64,000 nt of DNA from DAOSCP01 sp035379625 (GTDB lineage Bacteria; Bacteroidota; Ignavibacteria; Ignavibacteriales; DAOSCP01): positions 1-64,000 of the forward strand of contig DAOSVM010000008.1 of the NCBI GenBank assembly GCA_035379625.1, given 5' to 3'. Position 1 is the stretch's first letter; the number at the start of each line of letters is the position of its first letter. Below are positions 1 to 9,336 of this stretch, in pieces. The notes under the pieces are model-generated. The model was not told where the DNA came from. It did no database searches and saw only the letters and a list, made by a program, of their open reading frames with translations. The position numbers were made by a program, and so were the translations under genes.

Positions 1-1257
1 TAATAAAATATAAGTTAATATCATACCAATAAACCATTTTGAAGAACGTGATATCATTACCAACCAAGTAAGGGAGTTTAACACATTGAAAAATACTAAT
101 AATATTAAATTATTTATATTTGGCATAGAATAATATTTATACCATAGATATGTTAAAAAAATACCAAGTAGATATGGGACTATAAAAATTCCAATATCAC
201 CAAAATCTTCATGGACCTCTCTTAGATAAGTTCCTGTATTGGACCATTGAGGGATAAAATAACCTTTTTGATATGTACTTTTTTTTTCTACAAATTCAAA
301 TTTAGATAATATATTATAAACTGGTAATAATGTATTGGCTGCAAATGAAGTATTAGGTGTTGGAGACTGTAAATATTTTGATAAAACACCTATGTGTGAA
401 CTAAAATAAAAATACATCGATGGAGTTATAATAAATGATAAAGTAGAATTAGCAAAAGCTCTATTTGTCCCTTTAAAATGTTCAAAAGCTCCTCTTGTAC
501 TTCTCACTAAGTTTGCACCAGTAATGGCTATCAATAAAATAAGAATAATAGTAATTATTTTTTTTTTATTTTCTTTGAAATTAAATATAACCTTGCCATT
601 AATTGCCATGTTTGTAAAAAAATAACTAAAAGAAAATATTAAAACTGAAAAAAGAATAGCTTCTCTACCAAATACAGAAATTTCTTTAAGAATAATTGAA
701 ATAAATACTAAAAGAATAGCAATATTAAATTTATTTGTATATGAAAAATAAATTCCTGAAAAAAACACTCCTGAATAACCTATTGCAAACAAATAAGGTA
801 CTGCTTCAGGTATTTCACCTGCTATGCGCATTCTGTAAATTTGATTAGCTTGTAAAAAAACATTAGTAATACTTCCAAATTTGTTTATTAAATATTTCCA
901 GTTTAAAAGTGAGATTATCAGATTAATGATACCTGTTATAAGGATAATATAGTATATTATTTTAATTTCTTTTTGATTAAAACTTAATCGTTTAGTGATT
1001 AACTTAAAAGATTTTGGCTCATTTTTGAACTTATAATATGTTATTACACCTAAAAAATATGAAAAAGTACCAGAAAAAATTACTCCCCAAGCTTCTGTAG
1101 TTATATTGATAAATCTAATTAATTTGAGTTCATAGAAAAAACAAATTACAGCCCAACCAATTGTATAAATTGCTAAATGGTTGAAATATGTATCAAATAA
1201 CTTTTTAGAAATAAAAATTAACATTAATGCTATTGTTGGAATTAAGATAAGTGACAT
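1..1257 (-). CDS. Wzy-like O-antigen/oligosaccharide polymerase, partial
   Basis: An open reading frame runs on the minus strand from an ATG at 1257 to the window edge without a stop (419 codons seen), so the C-terminus is missing. The translation is very hydrophobic, with many membrane segments separated by short charged loops, for example the start MSLILIPTIALMLIF. This is the build of oligosaccharide repeat-unit polymerases, which join polysaccharide units on the periplasmic side of the inner membrane. It starts almost directly after the Wzz-like gene and belongs to the same minus-strand glycosyltransferase cluster, which supports the role. The family is poorly conserved in sequence, so the call rests on topology and context. 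Another multi-pass polysaccharide protein is possible. Confidence 0.6.
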   Translation of the reverse strand, partial: MSLILIPTIALMLIFISKKLFDTYFNHLAIYTIGWAVICFFYELKLIRFINITTEAWGVIFSGTFSYFLGVITYYKFKNEPKSFKLITKRLSFNQKEIKIIYYIILITGIINLIISLLNWKYLINKFGSITNVFLQANQIYRMRIAGEIPEAVPYLFAIGYSGVFFSGIYFSYTNKFNIAILLVFISIILKEISVFGREAILFSVLIFSFSYFFTNMAINGKVIFNFKENKKKIITIILILLIAITGANLVRSTRGAFEHFKGTNRAFANSTLSFIITPSMYFYFSSHIGVLSKYLQSPTPNTSFAANTLLPVYNILSKFEFVEKKSTYQKGYFIPQWSNTGTYLREVHEDFGDIGIFIVPYLLGIFLTYLWYKYYSMPNINNLILLVFFNVLNSLTWLVMISRSSKWFIGMILTYILL

Positions 1258-1258
1258 A

Positions 1259-2449
1259 TTAAACTTTAAAGATTATGGCTAACTTTTTATAAAAACTTAG
1301 CATTTTTTGCTCAAAATTGTTGCCAGGTTGCTCAATTCTTAGATAATTATAACCGCTAATAGACATAAAAATAGCCAAAAATAATGTTAAGAAAAAAGCT
1401 GCCAAAATTATAAATGCCCTTTTAGGATAATACTTTTGAGAAGGTGGAATTGCTTTATCAATTACAACAACGGTTGGGATAGATTTATTTTCTTCAACTT
1501 TTGCTTGTTCATACATTGGTAAAAGAATTTCCATAATTTTACTTTGAATTTGCATTTCTCTATAAAGTCTAAAATATTCTATACTTATATCAGGTAATCC
1601 TTTGAATGGTAAAAGTACATTTGATTCAGAAATTTTATCTGAATTTTTTAGCTCATTAATTTTATTTTTAAGCATCGTTAATTGAGTTAAAATATTCTTA
1701 TATTGTGGTGAATTTTCTCCTACTGTTTCTTTCAATAAATTTGCTTGAATTTCATATTGTAAATATTGGGCTTCTAATTCTGCAGCCATTTTAAAAGATA
1801 CTTCTAATTGTTCAGGAACTACAATAACTTTATATTTTTTTTGGAATTCATACATTTTTTCTTCAATAGCTTTCATATCTTGGACATTTTTAATGTATCT
1901 TGTTTCAATAAATATTCTGTTATTTCTTGCACTTTCGTTGTTAATTTTAATATTTAAGCTATCGAGTAAATAAACAAAATAATTGGCAATATCAGCTGCT
2001 AATTTTGGATCTTTATTTATCACAGAAATTTCCATAAAATCAAATTCATTAGGTTCAAAAGAAAGGTCTTTTGTAAACTTTTTTAATAATTTATCATGAT
2101 CCCAGTCATCAACTTTATAATACTTGAATAAGTTGTATTTTTTTGCAACTTTTAATAAAACACTTCTACTATTTAAAAGTCCATATAGGAAATCAGTATT
2201 GTTGCCGCCAATGCCAAACATTTTTGCACCAAGAATATTACCACCGCTTTTTGTTGACATTAAACCAGTTAAATTAGATAAAGCTGAAAAATTTTCTGGT
2301 GGAGTGGTAACAACTGTTTGTGCTTTATATTCTACAGGTATTAAATATGCCACAATTGTTGCCAATATTGTTATTAAGATAGTTAATGTTATAATAAATC
2401 TTTTCCAAAGTAATATAATATTGATGAAGTTTGAAAATCCTTTTGACAT
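1259..2449 (-). CDS. Wzz/GNVR-type polysaccharide chain-length determinant protein
   Basis: A 396-residue protein with one membrane segment near residues 17-36, a long periplasmic region rich in charged helices (coiled-coil like, about 170-290) and a second membrane segment near 347-367. The second segment is preceded by a proline-rich stretch (KAIPPSQKYYPKRAF), the hallmark of Wzz polysaccharide co-polymerases. Proteins of this family set the length of O-antigen or exopolysaccharide chains made by Wzy. No cytoplasmic tyrosine-kinase domain follows. It sits between the Wzy-like gene and a glycosyltransferase in one apparent minus-strand operon with almost no spacing. Confidence 0.85.
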   Translation of the reverse strand: MSKGFSNFINIILLWKRFIITLTILITILATIVAYLIPVEYKAQTVVTTPPENFSALSNLTGLMSTKSGGNILGAKMFGIGGNNTDFLYGLLNSRSVLLKVAKKYNLFKYYKVDDWDHDKLLKKFTKDLSFEPNEFDFMEISVINKDPKLAADIANYFVYLLDSLNIKINNESARNNRIFIETRYIKNVQDMKAIEEKMYEFQKKYKVIVVPEQLEVSFKMAAELEAQYLQYEIQANLLKETVGENSPQYKNILTQLTMLKNKINELKNSDKISESNVLLPFKGLPDISIEYFRLYREMQIQSKIMEILLPMYEQAKVEENKSIPTVVVIDKAIPPSQKYYPKRAFIILAAFFLTLFLAIFMSISGYNYLRIEQPGNNFEQKMLSFYKKLAIIFKV

Positions 2450-2450
2450 T

Positions 2451-3643
2451 TTATTTTACCGATTTTATTACATAATTTAATAATTTAGCAACTGCCTCAA
2501 AAGAGTAATTATTTTTTATAAAAATTTTTGCGTTTTCTGTAATTTCTTGTTTATTTATTTTGTTTTCAAATACTAATGAGATTTTATCAACAAATTCTTG
2601 TGGTGTATTAGCTATTAAAAGATGTTCACTATCTTTGATATCTATACCTTCTTTTCCTATATCAGTTGAAACAATTACTGCGCCCCATGCTAAAAATTCT
2701 AGAATTTTTATCCTGATACCACTTCCTATTTGTAAGGGAACAACTAAAACTTCTTTTGATAATGTATGTTTTTTTATATCATCTACAAAACCAACTATTT
2801 CAATATTGTTTTTTAAATCATTTGGAATTTTTATATTTCTATTGGCTAAATTTCCATATATATAGAGCTTAACATCCGTGAATTTTTTTATAAGTAAAGG
2901 CATTACATTATCAATAAACCAAATAAGGCTTTGATAATTCGGTTCCCAACTTAAACTTCCGACATGAGCAAGAGTTTTTTTTCAATTTTTTCTATAGACT
3001 TTTCTACTTCTGTATTAACTGCAGACGGAATTGAAAAAGTCTTTATTCTCGGATTATAATTTCTGATGTTTTTTTCATCTTCTTGACTTATCATTATAAC
3101 AGCATCAAATTTTTCTGTTATAGATGTTTCATATTTCAATAATCTTTTATATTGAATATATGAATATATTTTTAATAATAAATTTTTTGTATATTGATAA
3201 AATCTATACATTATAAAAGCTTCAAAATTTTCTTCTCTTAAAATTATTTTTGCATCAGGAACTTTACTTTTGATATAATCGTATAGCCAAGCCATATGAA
3301 TATTGTTCAAGAATACAATTTCAGGTTTATTATTTTCAAAATATTTATCAAAAACTGGTAAAATATCGTAACGGTGATATTTTTCTACATTATATGGAAG
3401 ATTAGAAAAGAGATTTTTAATTGCACCTGTTATTGTATAAGGTGTATCAATATCTAGAAAATATGGATTACAAATCTTTTTAAGTTCATCATATGCTTCA
3501 TTTTTCTTGGTATTTTTAGCGTATGCAAAAAAATCTATATTATGTCCTAGAAGTGCTAATGACTTAATTGATGAATAAATACTAATTTTCCCGCCATCAG
3601 TTAAAGGGTACGGAATTTGTGGTGATATATATAAAACTTTCAT
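2451..3643 (-). pseudogene. Family-1 glycosyltransferase split by a frameshift in an A8 run
   Basis: Two adjacent minus-strand frames form one family-1 glycosyltransferase. The upstream part (3643 down to 2951) has the N-terminal Rossmann-like half starting MKVLYISPQIPYPLTDGGK. The downstream part holds the nucleotide-sugar half, with PLQIGSGIRIKILEFLAWG followed by a loop and helix typical of GT4. Reading through the junction in the second frame gives LAHVGSLSWEPNYQSL, which is standard for the family, so only one base separates the frames. The break lies at eight identical bases (T run 2975-2982 on the plus strand, A8 in the mRNA); one extra A restores the frame. It could be a real mutation, a phase-variable switch, transcriptional slippage or a sequencing error. 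It overlaps the next GT2 gene by 4 nt. Confidence 0.8.
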
Positions 3644-4587
3644 TGACTATTTCTTAATTTTTTATAATATAATGCAAATGCCCAAAATAGTGATTGTAAA
3701 TTTACGTGTTTTGAGTATTTTTTTGTTTTAATCCAACGTAAAATGATTATAACGAAACCAAAATATTTCTTATTTTCTATTCCAATTGATAAGATGTTAC
3801 CAACAATTGTAACAAATCTATAATTTTTTATTTTTAGTATATCGTTATAAATAGAAATTTCTTTTTCATCGGTTATTTTTTTATTTTGTAAAAATCTTTC
3901 AATCCATATTTCAAATTGGTTGAGCCCGATTATTTTATTAACTAATTTCCCAGTTTGAGAAATTGTAACTCTTGAATCCCGATAATTAAATAATATATCT
4001 GGTATGTGTACAATTCCGTTTTCATTTGCAAGTGTAAACCAAGTTGCATCATCACTATACCAAGCATCAGGGAAAGGAATAAAACCACCAATTTGTTTTA
4101 ATTTTTCAGTTTTTACAATAAAATCAGCAGCATATTGAAATCTATATCCTTTAAATCTATGCCAAATAAAATCTAAAACGCTTTCGTACTCAGCAGCGTT
4201 TGCACAAATTTGTTTCTGCTTTCCAAAATCATCAATTATTCTAGCTCTAACATTAAATATTGGTACTTGTGGGTATTTTTTTATATATTTTTCAACGGTT
4301 TCAAGAAAATTTTTTTCATAGATATCGTCATCTGAAAATAGGATAAAATATTCCTTTGTAGCGTAATCTATACACCTATTCCAATCTTCGATAATACCTT
4401 TGGAATCCAATTTATAATATCTAATTCTTTCATCATTTTGATATTTTGAATAGATATTAAATATATCATTTGTTTTGCTATAATCGCAAATAATTATTTC
4501 ATAATTTTTATAAGTTTGGTTTAATATGCTTTGTAATGCTTCTTCGAAATATATTGCTTTTATGGCTGGAATAGCTATTGAAAACAA
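3640..4587 (-). CDS. Glycosyltransferase family 2
   Basis: A 315-residue GT-A fold glycosyltransferase. The N-terminus (FSIAIPAIKAIYFEEALQSI) is the usual opening beta strand and helix. The metal-binding acidic motif is seen as FSDDD near residues 84-88, and an ED-type catalytic region follows in WYSDDATWF. It would transfer a sugar from a nucleotide donor to a lipid-linked or protein-linked glycan at the cytoplasmic face of the membrane. Its stop overlaps the start of the next gene by 4 nt, so it is translationally coupled within the polysaccharide cluster. The sugar specificity cannot be read from sequence. Confidence 0.9.
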   Translation of the reverse strand: MFSIAIPAIKAIYFEEALQSILNQTYKNYEIIICDYSKTNDIFNIYSKYQNDERIRYYKLDSKGIIEDWNRCIDYATKEYFILFSDDDIYEKNFLETVEKYIKKYPQVPIFNVRARIIDDFGKQKQICANAAEYESVLDFIWHRFKGYRFQYAADFIVKTEKLKQIGGFIPFPDAWYSDDATWFTLANENGIVHIPDILFNYRDSRVTISQTGKLVNKIIGLNQFEIWIERFLQNKKITDEKEISIYNDILKIKNYRFVTIVGNILSIGIENKKYFGFVIIILRWIKTKKYSKHVNLQSLFWAFALYYKKLRNSQ

Positions 4588-4666
4588 AATTCCCCCAAAG
4601 TTTTAAAATTTAAATATATGAAAAATTAAATTATATTCATAATTAAAAAATTGAGGGAATGGAAGT

Positions 4667-5674
4667 TCACTTTTTAAGTTTTTGTACTTTTTCAACTTTT
4701 GGTTTGACAACAAATTGGCAGTAAGGGGCATTAGGATTTTTTTTGAAATAATTTTGATGATAATCTTCGGCTGGATAGAATTTTTCAAATTTTACAATTT
4801 GTGTTACAATTTTTCTATCAAATACTTTTTTTGTTTGCAAATCTTGGATATATTTTTCAATAAAACTTTTTTGATTTTCATCGTTATAAAAAACTATAGA
4901 ACGATATTGTGTGCCAATATCATTTCCTTGTCTATTTAATGTTGTGGGATCGTGGATAGAGAAGAAAATATCCAAAATTTCTTTGAGTGTAATTTTATTG
5001 GGATCAAATGATATTTTTACGACTTCAGCATGTCCGGTTGTACCAGTACATACTTGTTCGTAAGTGGGATTTTCAATAAAACCACCAGCATAACCAGAAA
5101 CTACTTCTTTGACGCCATCAACTATTTGGAAGGCAGCTTCTAAGCACCAGAAACATCCACCACCAAGAACTATTGTTTCATTTTCTTTTTTAGTTTCTTG
5201 GATAAAATTTAATGCAATTGAATTAAGGCAGTATCTTTTTCCGGTTTCAGTTGGGCCGTCGTCAAAAACATGTCCTAAATGGCCACCACAATTAGCACAA
5301 AGAATTTCTGTACGTATCATTCCATGTGAATAATCTTTTTGATAGATAATTTTTCCTTGTTGTATTTCTCTATCAAAGCTAGGCCAACCGCAGTGGGAAT
5401 CGAATTTACTATCAGAAGAAAAGAGTTCATTTCCACAACCTGCACAGACATATATTCCTTTGTCTTTATTGTAGAGAAAGTTACCTGTGAAAGGTCTTTC
5501 TGTTCCCTTTTCTCGAAGGATATAATATTGTTCTTGTGTTAATTTATTTTTCCAGTATTCTGGCTCTTGTGGCAATTTGAATTGTGTCATTGTATTTTTC
5601 TTCTTTTCTTGTTGATTTATAAAAAGTTGTGAAAGTATTAAAATACTTAGTAATATGATATTTATTATTTTCAT
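4667..5674 (-). CDS. msrAB: Bifunctional methionine sulfoxide reductase MsrB-MsrA, exported
   Basis: A 335-residue fusion that repairs both diastereomers of oxidised methionine. An N-terminal hydrophobic segment (about residues 4-19) suggests export or membrane anchoring. The MsrB domain comes first (about 30-160), with structural zinc cysteines in CAGC (77-80) and CANC (126-129) and the catalytic cysteine in RYCLNS (149). The MsrA domain follows (about 165-325) with its active-site motif GGGCFWC (171-177). MsrA-first fusions are more common than MsrB-first ones, but both are known. An internal Met at residue 29 could serve as a cytoplasmic start; the long form is preferred because of its signal-like N-terminus. 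Confidence 0.95.
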   Translation of the reverse strand: MKIINIILLSILILSQLFINQQEKKKNTMTQFKLPQEPEYWKNKLTQEQYYILREKGTERPFTGNFLYNKDKGIYVCAGCGNELFSSDSKFDSHCGWPSFDREIQQGKIIYQKDYSHGMIRTEILCANCGGHLGHVFDDGPTETGKRYCLNSIALNFIQETKKENETIVLGGGCFWCLEAAFQIVDGVKEVVSGYAGGFIENPTYEQVCTGTTGHAEVVKISFDPNKITLKEILDIFFSIHDPTTLNRQGNDIGTQYRSIVFYNDENQKSFIEKYIQDLQTKKVFDRKIVTQIVKFEKFYPAEDYHQNYFKKNPNAPYCQFVVKPKVEKVQKLKK

Positions 5675-6002
5675 AAATACAAAACAATATATTTAAGTAA
5701 AAAGTTCAAATATTGTTGTGTGATTTTATTATTTTAATGGAGATAAGATTTTGAATAGCATTATGTATGATTAACTTTATGAATTGGCAAAGAGATGAAT
5801 ATAAAAGCATAATCATAGTAATTTAATAAATATATTTAATTTTTCAAAATTTATTTTGCTTTTATTTTATTAATTTTTTGATTAAAGTAAAACAATCAAA
5901 AAAATATCTATGCGAAGCATTACAAGGACATATTGTTCACGTCACATTTTTACTTATCTAACGTTAAGTTTTGGTTGTTGGGTATAAGTTACCACGCTAT
6001 CA
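5675..6002. other. Intergenic region upstream of the lysine operon
   Basis: An AT-rich non-coding stretch between the divergent msrAB and kce genes. No convincing open reading frame, tRNA, riboswitch core or strong promoter was seen. The last ~130 bases are less AT-rich and run into a dispersed repeat arm. The promoters of both flanking transcripts should lie here. Confidence 0.5.
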
Positions 6003-6032
6003 TCACGCTTACACCGTCCGAGCTAAATATAA
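6003..6032 (+). repeat. Dispersed palindromic element, copy 1 (arm only)
   Basis: The conserved arm is seen as CGCTTACACCGTCCGAGCTA, followed by AATATAA. The same arm and tail occur in the copy inside mfd, which reads TCACGCTTATACCCGTCTG and then AGCTAAATATAA. No clean GC-rich hairpin precedes this copy, so it looks truncated or diverged. It ends about 40 bases upstream of the kce start codon. Confidence 0.75.
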
Positions 6033-6073
6033 TTCAATATTAAATAATGTTATAAACAAATTGTGAGATAAAC

Positions 6074-6892
6074 ATGGATAAAATGGTTATCACTTGTGCC
6101 ATAACGGGGGCAGAAACCACCAGAGAGCAGCAACCTAATCTTCCTGTAACACCTGAAGAAATAGCAAATGCTACTTATGAAGCTTATAAAGCAGGAGCAT
6201 CTATAGTTCATGTTCACGCAAGGAATAATGATGGTACACCGACACAAGCTCCAGAAGTATTTAGGGAAATTATAGAATTAATACGCCAAAAATGCGATAT
6301 AGTAATTGAACTTACTACAGGCGGGGCTGTTGGTATGACAGCTGAAGAAAGAGTTAAAGTTGTTGCGCTTAAACCAGATATGGCTTCATTGGACTGCGGA
6401 ACGGTTAATTTTGGGAATGACTATATAGTTAACACTTTGCCGGATATGAGGCATTTCGCAAGAGAAATGGAAAAATATGAAGTTCATCCAACACTTGAAT
6501 GTTTTGACTTATCTCATATTTATGCTTCTCATATTTTGATAAAAGAAGGTTTGATTAAGCCACCTTATCATTATGGGCTTGTTTTGAATGTACCGGGCGG
6601 GGTAAAATATGAGCCTGATGTTGTTAATTTCTTTTTAAGTAAATTGCCAAAAGATAGTTATTGTACTCTAATGGGGATTGGTAGGTCATGTTTACCTATG
6701 CATTTTGGCGCTATTGCTAATAATTGTTTCATAAGAGTTGGCTTCGAAGATAATATTTATATGGATAAAGGAGTTTTAGCTAAATCTAATGCAGAATTGG
6801 TAGAAAGAGCTGTTAAAATTTCGAAAGATGCAGGTTTACAAATTGCAACTCCAAATGATGTAAGAAATTTATTCAATTTGAGAAAAATTTAA
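6074..6892 (+). CDS. kce: 3-keto-5-aminohexanoate cleavage enzyme
   Basis: A 272-residue protein of the BKACE (formerly DUF849) family. Kce condenses 5-amino-3-oxohexanoate with acetyl-CoA to give 3-aminobutyryl-CoA and acetoacetate in lysine fermentation. The start VITCAITGAETTREQ, the zinc-binding HVHAR motif near residues 46-50 and the later LMGIGRSCLPMHFGAIA segment fit the family. Family members act on different beta-keto acids, but position as first gene of an operon with kdd and kamADE makes Kce the clear assignment. The start codon follows a short GAG-type ribosome site. Confidence 0.95.
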   Translation: MDKMVITCAITGAETTREQQPNLPVTPEEIANATYEAYKAGASIVHVHARNNDGTPTQAPEVFREIIELIRQKCDIVIELTTGGAVGMTAEERVKVVALKPDMASLDCGTVNFGNDYIVNTLPDMRHFAREMEKYEVHPTLECFDLSHIYASHILIKEGLIKPPYHYGLVLNVPGGVKYEPDVVNFFLSKLPKDSYCTLMGIGRSCLPMHFGAIANNCFIRVGFEDNIYMDKGVLAKSNAELVERAVKISKDAGLQIATPNDVRNLFNLRKI

Positions 6893-6945
6893 CCGTAAAT
6901 TAACAAAAAAAATTATACAAAAAATTAAATTGGGGAGAAAATTAT

Positions 6946-7995
6946 ATGGCAAAACAAGGGAATCCATTCGGCGCTCACAGAGTAATTGAACCAAAGGGTG
7001 TTTTACCACAACCAGCGATTAAAGTTGATAATGATATGTCTGAAATTTATGATAACGAAATTTTGGTCGATGTAGATATTCTAAATATAGATTCAGCAAG
7101 TTTTACACAGATAAAACAACAAGCAAATGGTGATGTTGAAGAGATAAAAAAAATTATGTTAGATATAGTAGCAAGATTTGGAAAGCATAAAAATCCAGTT
7201 ACTGGTTCTGGTGGTATGTTTATAGGTAGAGTTGCTAAAATAGGTGAAAAATTAGCACATAGAGATTTAAAAGTTGGTGATAAAATTGCATCATTGGTAT
7301 CTTTATCACTTACACCTTTGAGAATTGATGAAATACTTGAAGTAAGAAAAGATGTTGATCAAGTTAAAATAAAAGGTCAGGCAATATTATTTGAATCAGG
7401 AATTTATGCAAAATTACCAACTGATATACCTGAAGAATTGGCACTAGCAGTATTAGATGTTGCAGGCGCTCCTGCACAAACCGCAAGACTCGTTAAACCT
7501 GGAGACACTGTTGTAATAGTAGGAGTAACTGGAAAATCTGGTGTATTATGTGCTTATGAGGCACGTAAAAGAGCTGGAATTACCGGTAAAGTTATTGGTA
7601 TTGGTACAAATCCAAAGAAAATTGAAGATTTAAGAAAATTAAACTATTGTGATGAAATTTTACAATTAGATTCTACTGATGCTTTAGCTTGCTATGAAGC
7701 TATATATAAATTAACAAATGGTAAAATGGCCGATCTTGTAATAAATAATGTTAATATAGAAAATACAGAAATGGCATCAATTTTAATGTGTAGAGAAGGT
7801 GGAACTGTTTATTTCTTCTCTATGGCAACATCATTCACAAAAGCAGCTTTAGGTGCTGAAGGCGTTGGTAAAGATATTACAATGCTTATTGGTAATGGTT
7901 ATGCAAAAGATCATGCAGAAATTACTATTAATTTATTAAGAGAAGCACCTGAACTCAGGAAATTTTATGAAGAGAAATATGTTAGTAAGAAATAA
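6946..7995 (+). CDS. kdd: L-erythro-3,5-diaminohexanoate dehydrogenase
   Basis: A 349-residue NAD(P)-dependent dehydrogenase that oxidatively deaminates 3,5-diaminohexanoate to 5-amino-3-oxohexanoate, the step before Kce. The N-terminal half resembles medium-chain dehydrogenases without the usual zinc ligands. The Rossmann segment lies around VVIVGVTGKSGVLCAYEA (about 184-201). The start MAKQGNPFGAHRVIEPKGVL is strongly conserved in Kdd. A strong GGGGAG ribosome site lies upstream of the ATG. It sits 53 nt after kce and 57 nt before kamA. Confidence 0.95.
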   Translation: MAKQGNPFGAHRVIEPKGVLPQPAIKVDNDMSEIYDNEILVDVDILNIDSASFTQIKQQANGDVEEIKKIMLDIVARFGKHKNPVTGSGGMFIGRVAKIGEKLAHRDLKVGDKIASLVSLSLTPLRIDEILEVRKDVDQVKIKGQAILFESGIYAKLPTDIPEELALAVLDVAGAPAQTARLVKPGDTVVIVGVTGKSGVLCAYEARKRAGITGKVIGIGTNPKKIEDLRKLNYCDEILQLDSTDALACYEAIYKLTNGKMADLVINNVNIENTEMASILMCREGGTVYFFSMATSFTKAALGAEGVGKDITMLIGNGYAKDHAEITINLLREAPELRKFYEEKYVSKK

Positions 7996-8052
7996 ATAAT
8001 AACTATATTTGTATAATAAAAACACTAACAAATAAGAAAGGTATGGGGAGAA

Positions 8053-9336
8053 ATGAAAAAAGAATTTAAATCAGTTCCCTATAAAGATATTCCATTATTC
8101 AAAGATGTAACAGAAGAACAATGGAATGATTGGAAGTGGCAGTTGAAAAATTCTATTCGTGATGTTCCTACACTTGAAAAAGTTATGGAATTAACTGAAG
8201 AAGAAAAAGAAAGATTAAGCAAGGTACTTGATAGATTTAAAATGGCTATTACGCCATATTATGCAGCATTGATGGATAAAAAAGATCCTAAATGTCCTGT
8301 AAGAATGTTGGCTGTACCAACATTTAGTGAATTAAATGATGATGAATCTGATTTAGATGATCCATTACACGAAGATGTTGATTCACCAGCCCCAGGGTTA
8401 ACACATCGTTATCCGGATAGAGTACTACTTCTTGTTACTAATGTTTGCTCGATGTATTGTAGGCATTGTACAAGACGTAGAGTAGTTGGTCACGAAGATG
8501 CTGATTTTTCACAAAGAAATATTGATTTAGCAATTGAATATATAAAGAATACACCTGAGGTTCGTGATGTTCTAATTTCTGGTGGTGATCCTTTAGTTTT
8601 GGTTGATGAAAAATTGGAATATGTAATTAAAAAATTAAGAGAAATTGAGCATGTTGAAATTATAAGAATAGGCACAAGAATGCCAGTTGTTTTACCACAA
8701 CGAATCACTGATGATTTATGCAATATGTTAAAGAAATATCATCCAATTTATCTTAATACGCATTTTAATCATCCAAAGGAAATAACTAAGGAAGCAAAAG
8801 AGGCTTGTGAGAAATTAGCAAATGCTGGCATTAGTCTTGGTAATCAAACAGTGCTTTTAAAGGGGATTAATGACTGCCCAAACTTGATGAAAAGATTAGT
8901 TCACGAATTATTAATGATTAGAGTAAAACCATATTATATATATCAATGTGATTTATCTAAAGGGATTTCACATTTTAGAACATCTATATCAAAAGGTATA
9001 GAAATAATAGAAAATTTAAGAGGTCATACAACAGGTTTTGCAGTACCAACTTTTGTAGTTGATGCACCTGGTGGCGGTGGTAAAATTCCAGTAATGCCAA
9101 ATTATTTGATTAGCCAAAGTGATCATAGAGCAATATTAAGGAATTACGAAGGCGTTATAACAACTTATACTTATCCAGCTAGTGATCCTGAAGAAAAATG
9201 TAATTGTGAATATTGCCAGGATGAAAGATTGAAACCTATGGATGGAGTTGCTAAGCTATTAAATGGTGAAAAACTTTATCTTCAACCTGAAAATCTTGTA
9301 AGAAGAAGAAGAAAACATAATAATGGTAAACATTAA
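8053..9336 (+). CDS. kamA: L-lysine 2,3-aminomutase
   Basis: A 427-residue radical SAM enzyme that converts L-lysine to L-beta-lysine using a 4Fe-4S cluster, S-adenosylmethionine and PLP. The cluster motif CSMYCRHC spans residues 132-139 (CX3CX2C), followed by TRRRVVG. The PLP-binding lysine lies in APGGGGKIP (about residue 344). The C-terminal CNCEYCQDE region matches the zinc-binding tail of this family. Length is close to the ~416 residues of the Clostridium enzyme. A GGGGAG ribosome site precedes the ATG. It overlaps kamB by 14 nt, so the two are probably translationally coupled. Confidence 0.97.
   Translation: MKKEFKSVPYKDIPLFKDVTEEQWNDWKWQLKNSIRDVPTLEKVMELTEEEKERLSKVLDRFKMAITPYYAALMDKKDPKCPVRMLAVPTFSELNDDESDLDDPLHEDVDSPAPGLTHRYPDRVLLLVTNVCSMYCRHCTRRRVVGHEDADFSQRNIDLAIEYIKNTPEVRDVLISGGDPLVLVDEKLEYVIKKLREIEHVEIIRIGTRMPVVLPQRITDDLCNMLKKYHPIYLNTHFNHPKEITKEAKEACEKLANAGISLGNQTVLLKGINDCPNLMKRLVHELLMIRVKPYYIYQCDLSKGISHFRTSISKGIEIIENLRGHTTGFAVPTFVVDAPGGGGKIPVMPNYLISQSDHRAILRNYEGVITTYTYPASDPEEKCNCEYCQDERLKPMDGVAKLLNGEKLYLQPENLVRRRRKHNNGKH

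Noticed and set aside
4603..4788. 61-codon frame overlapping the 3' end of msrAB
   Set aside because: Overlaps a well-supported gene in another frame and has no recognisable features.
5675..6073. Cobalamin riboswitch before the B12-dependent lysine operon
   Set aside because: No B12-box-like GCCACTG sequence or GC-rich multistem region was found.
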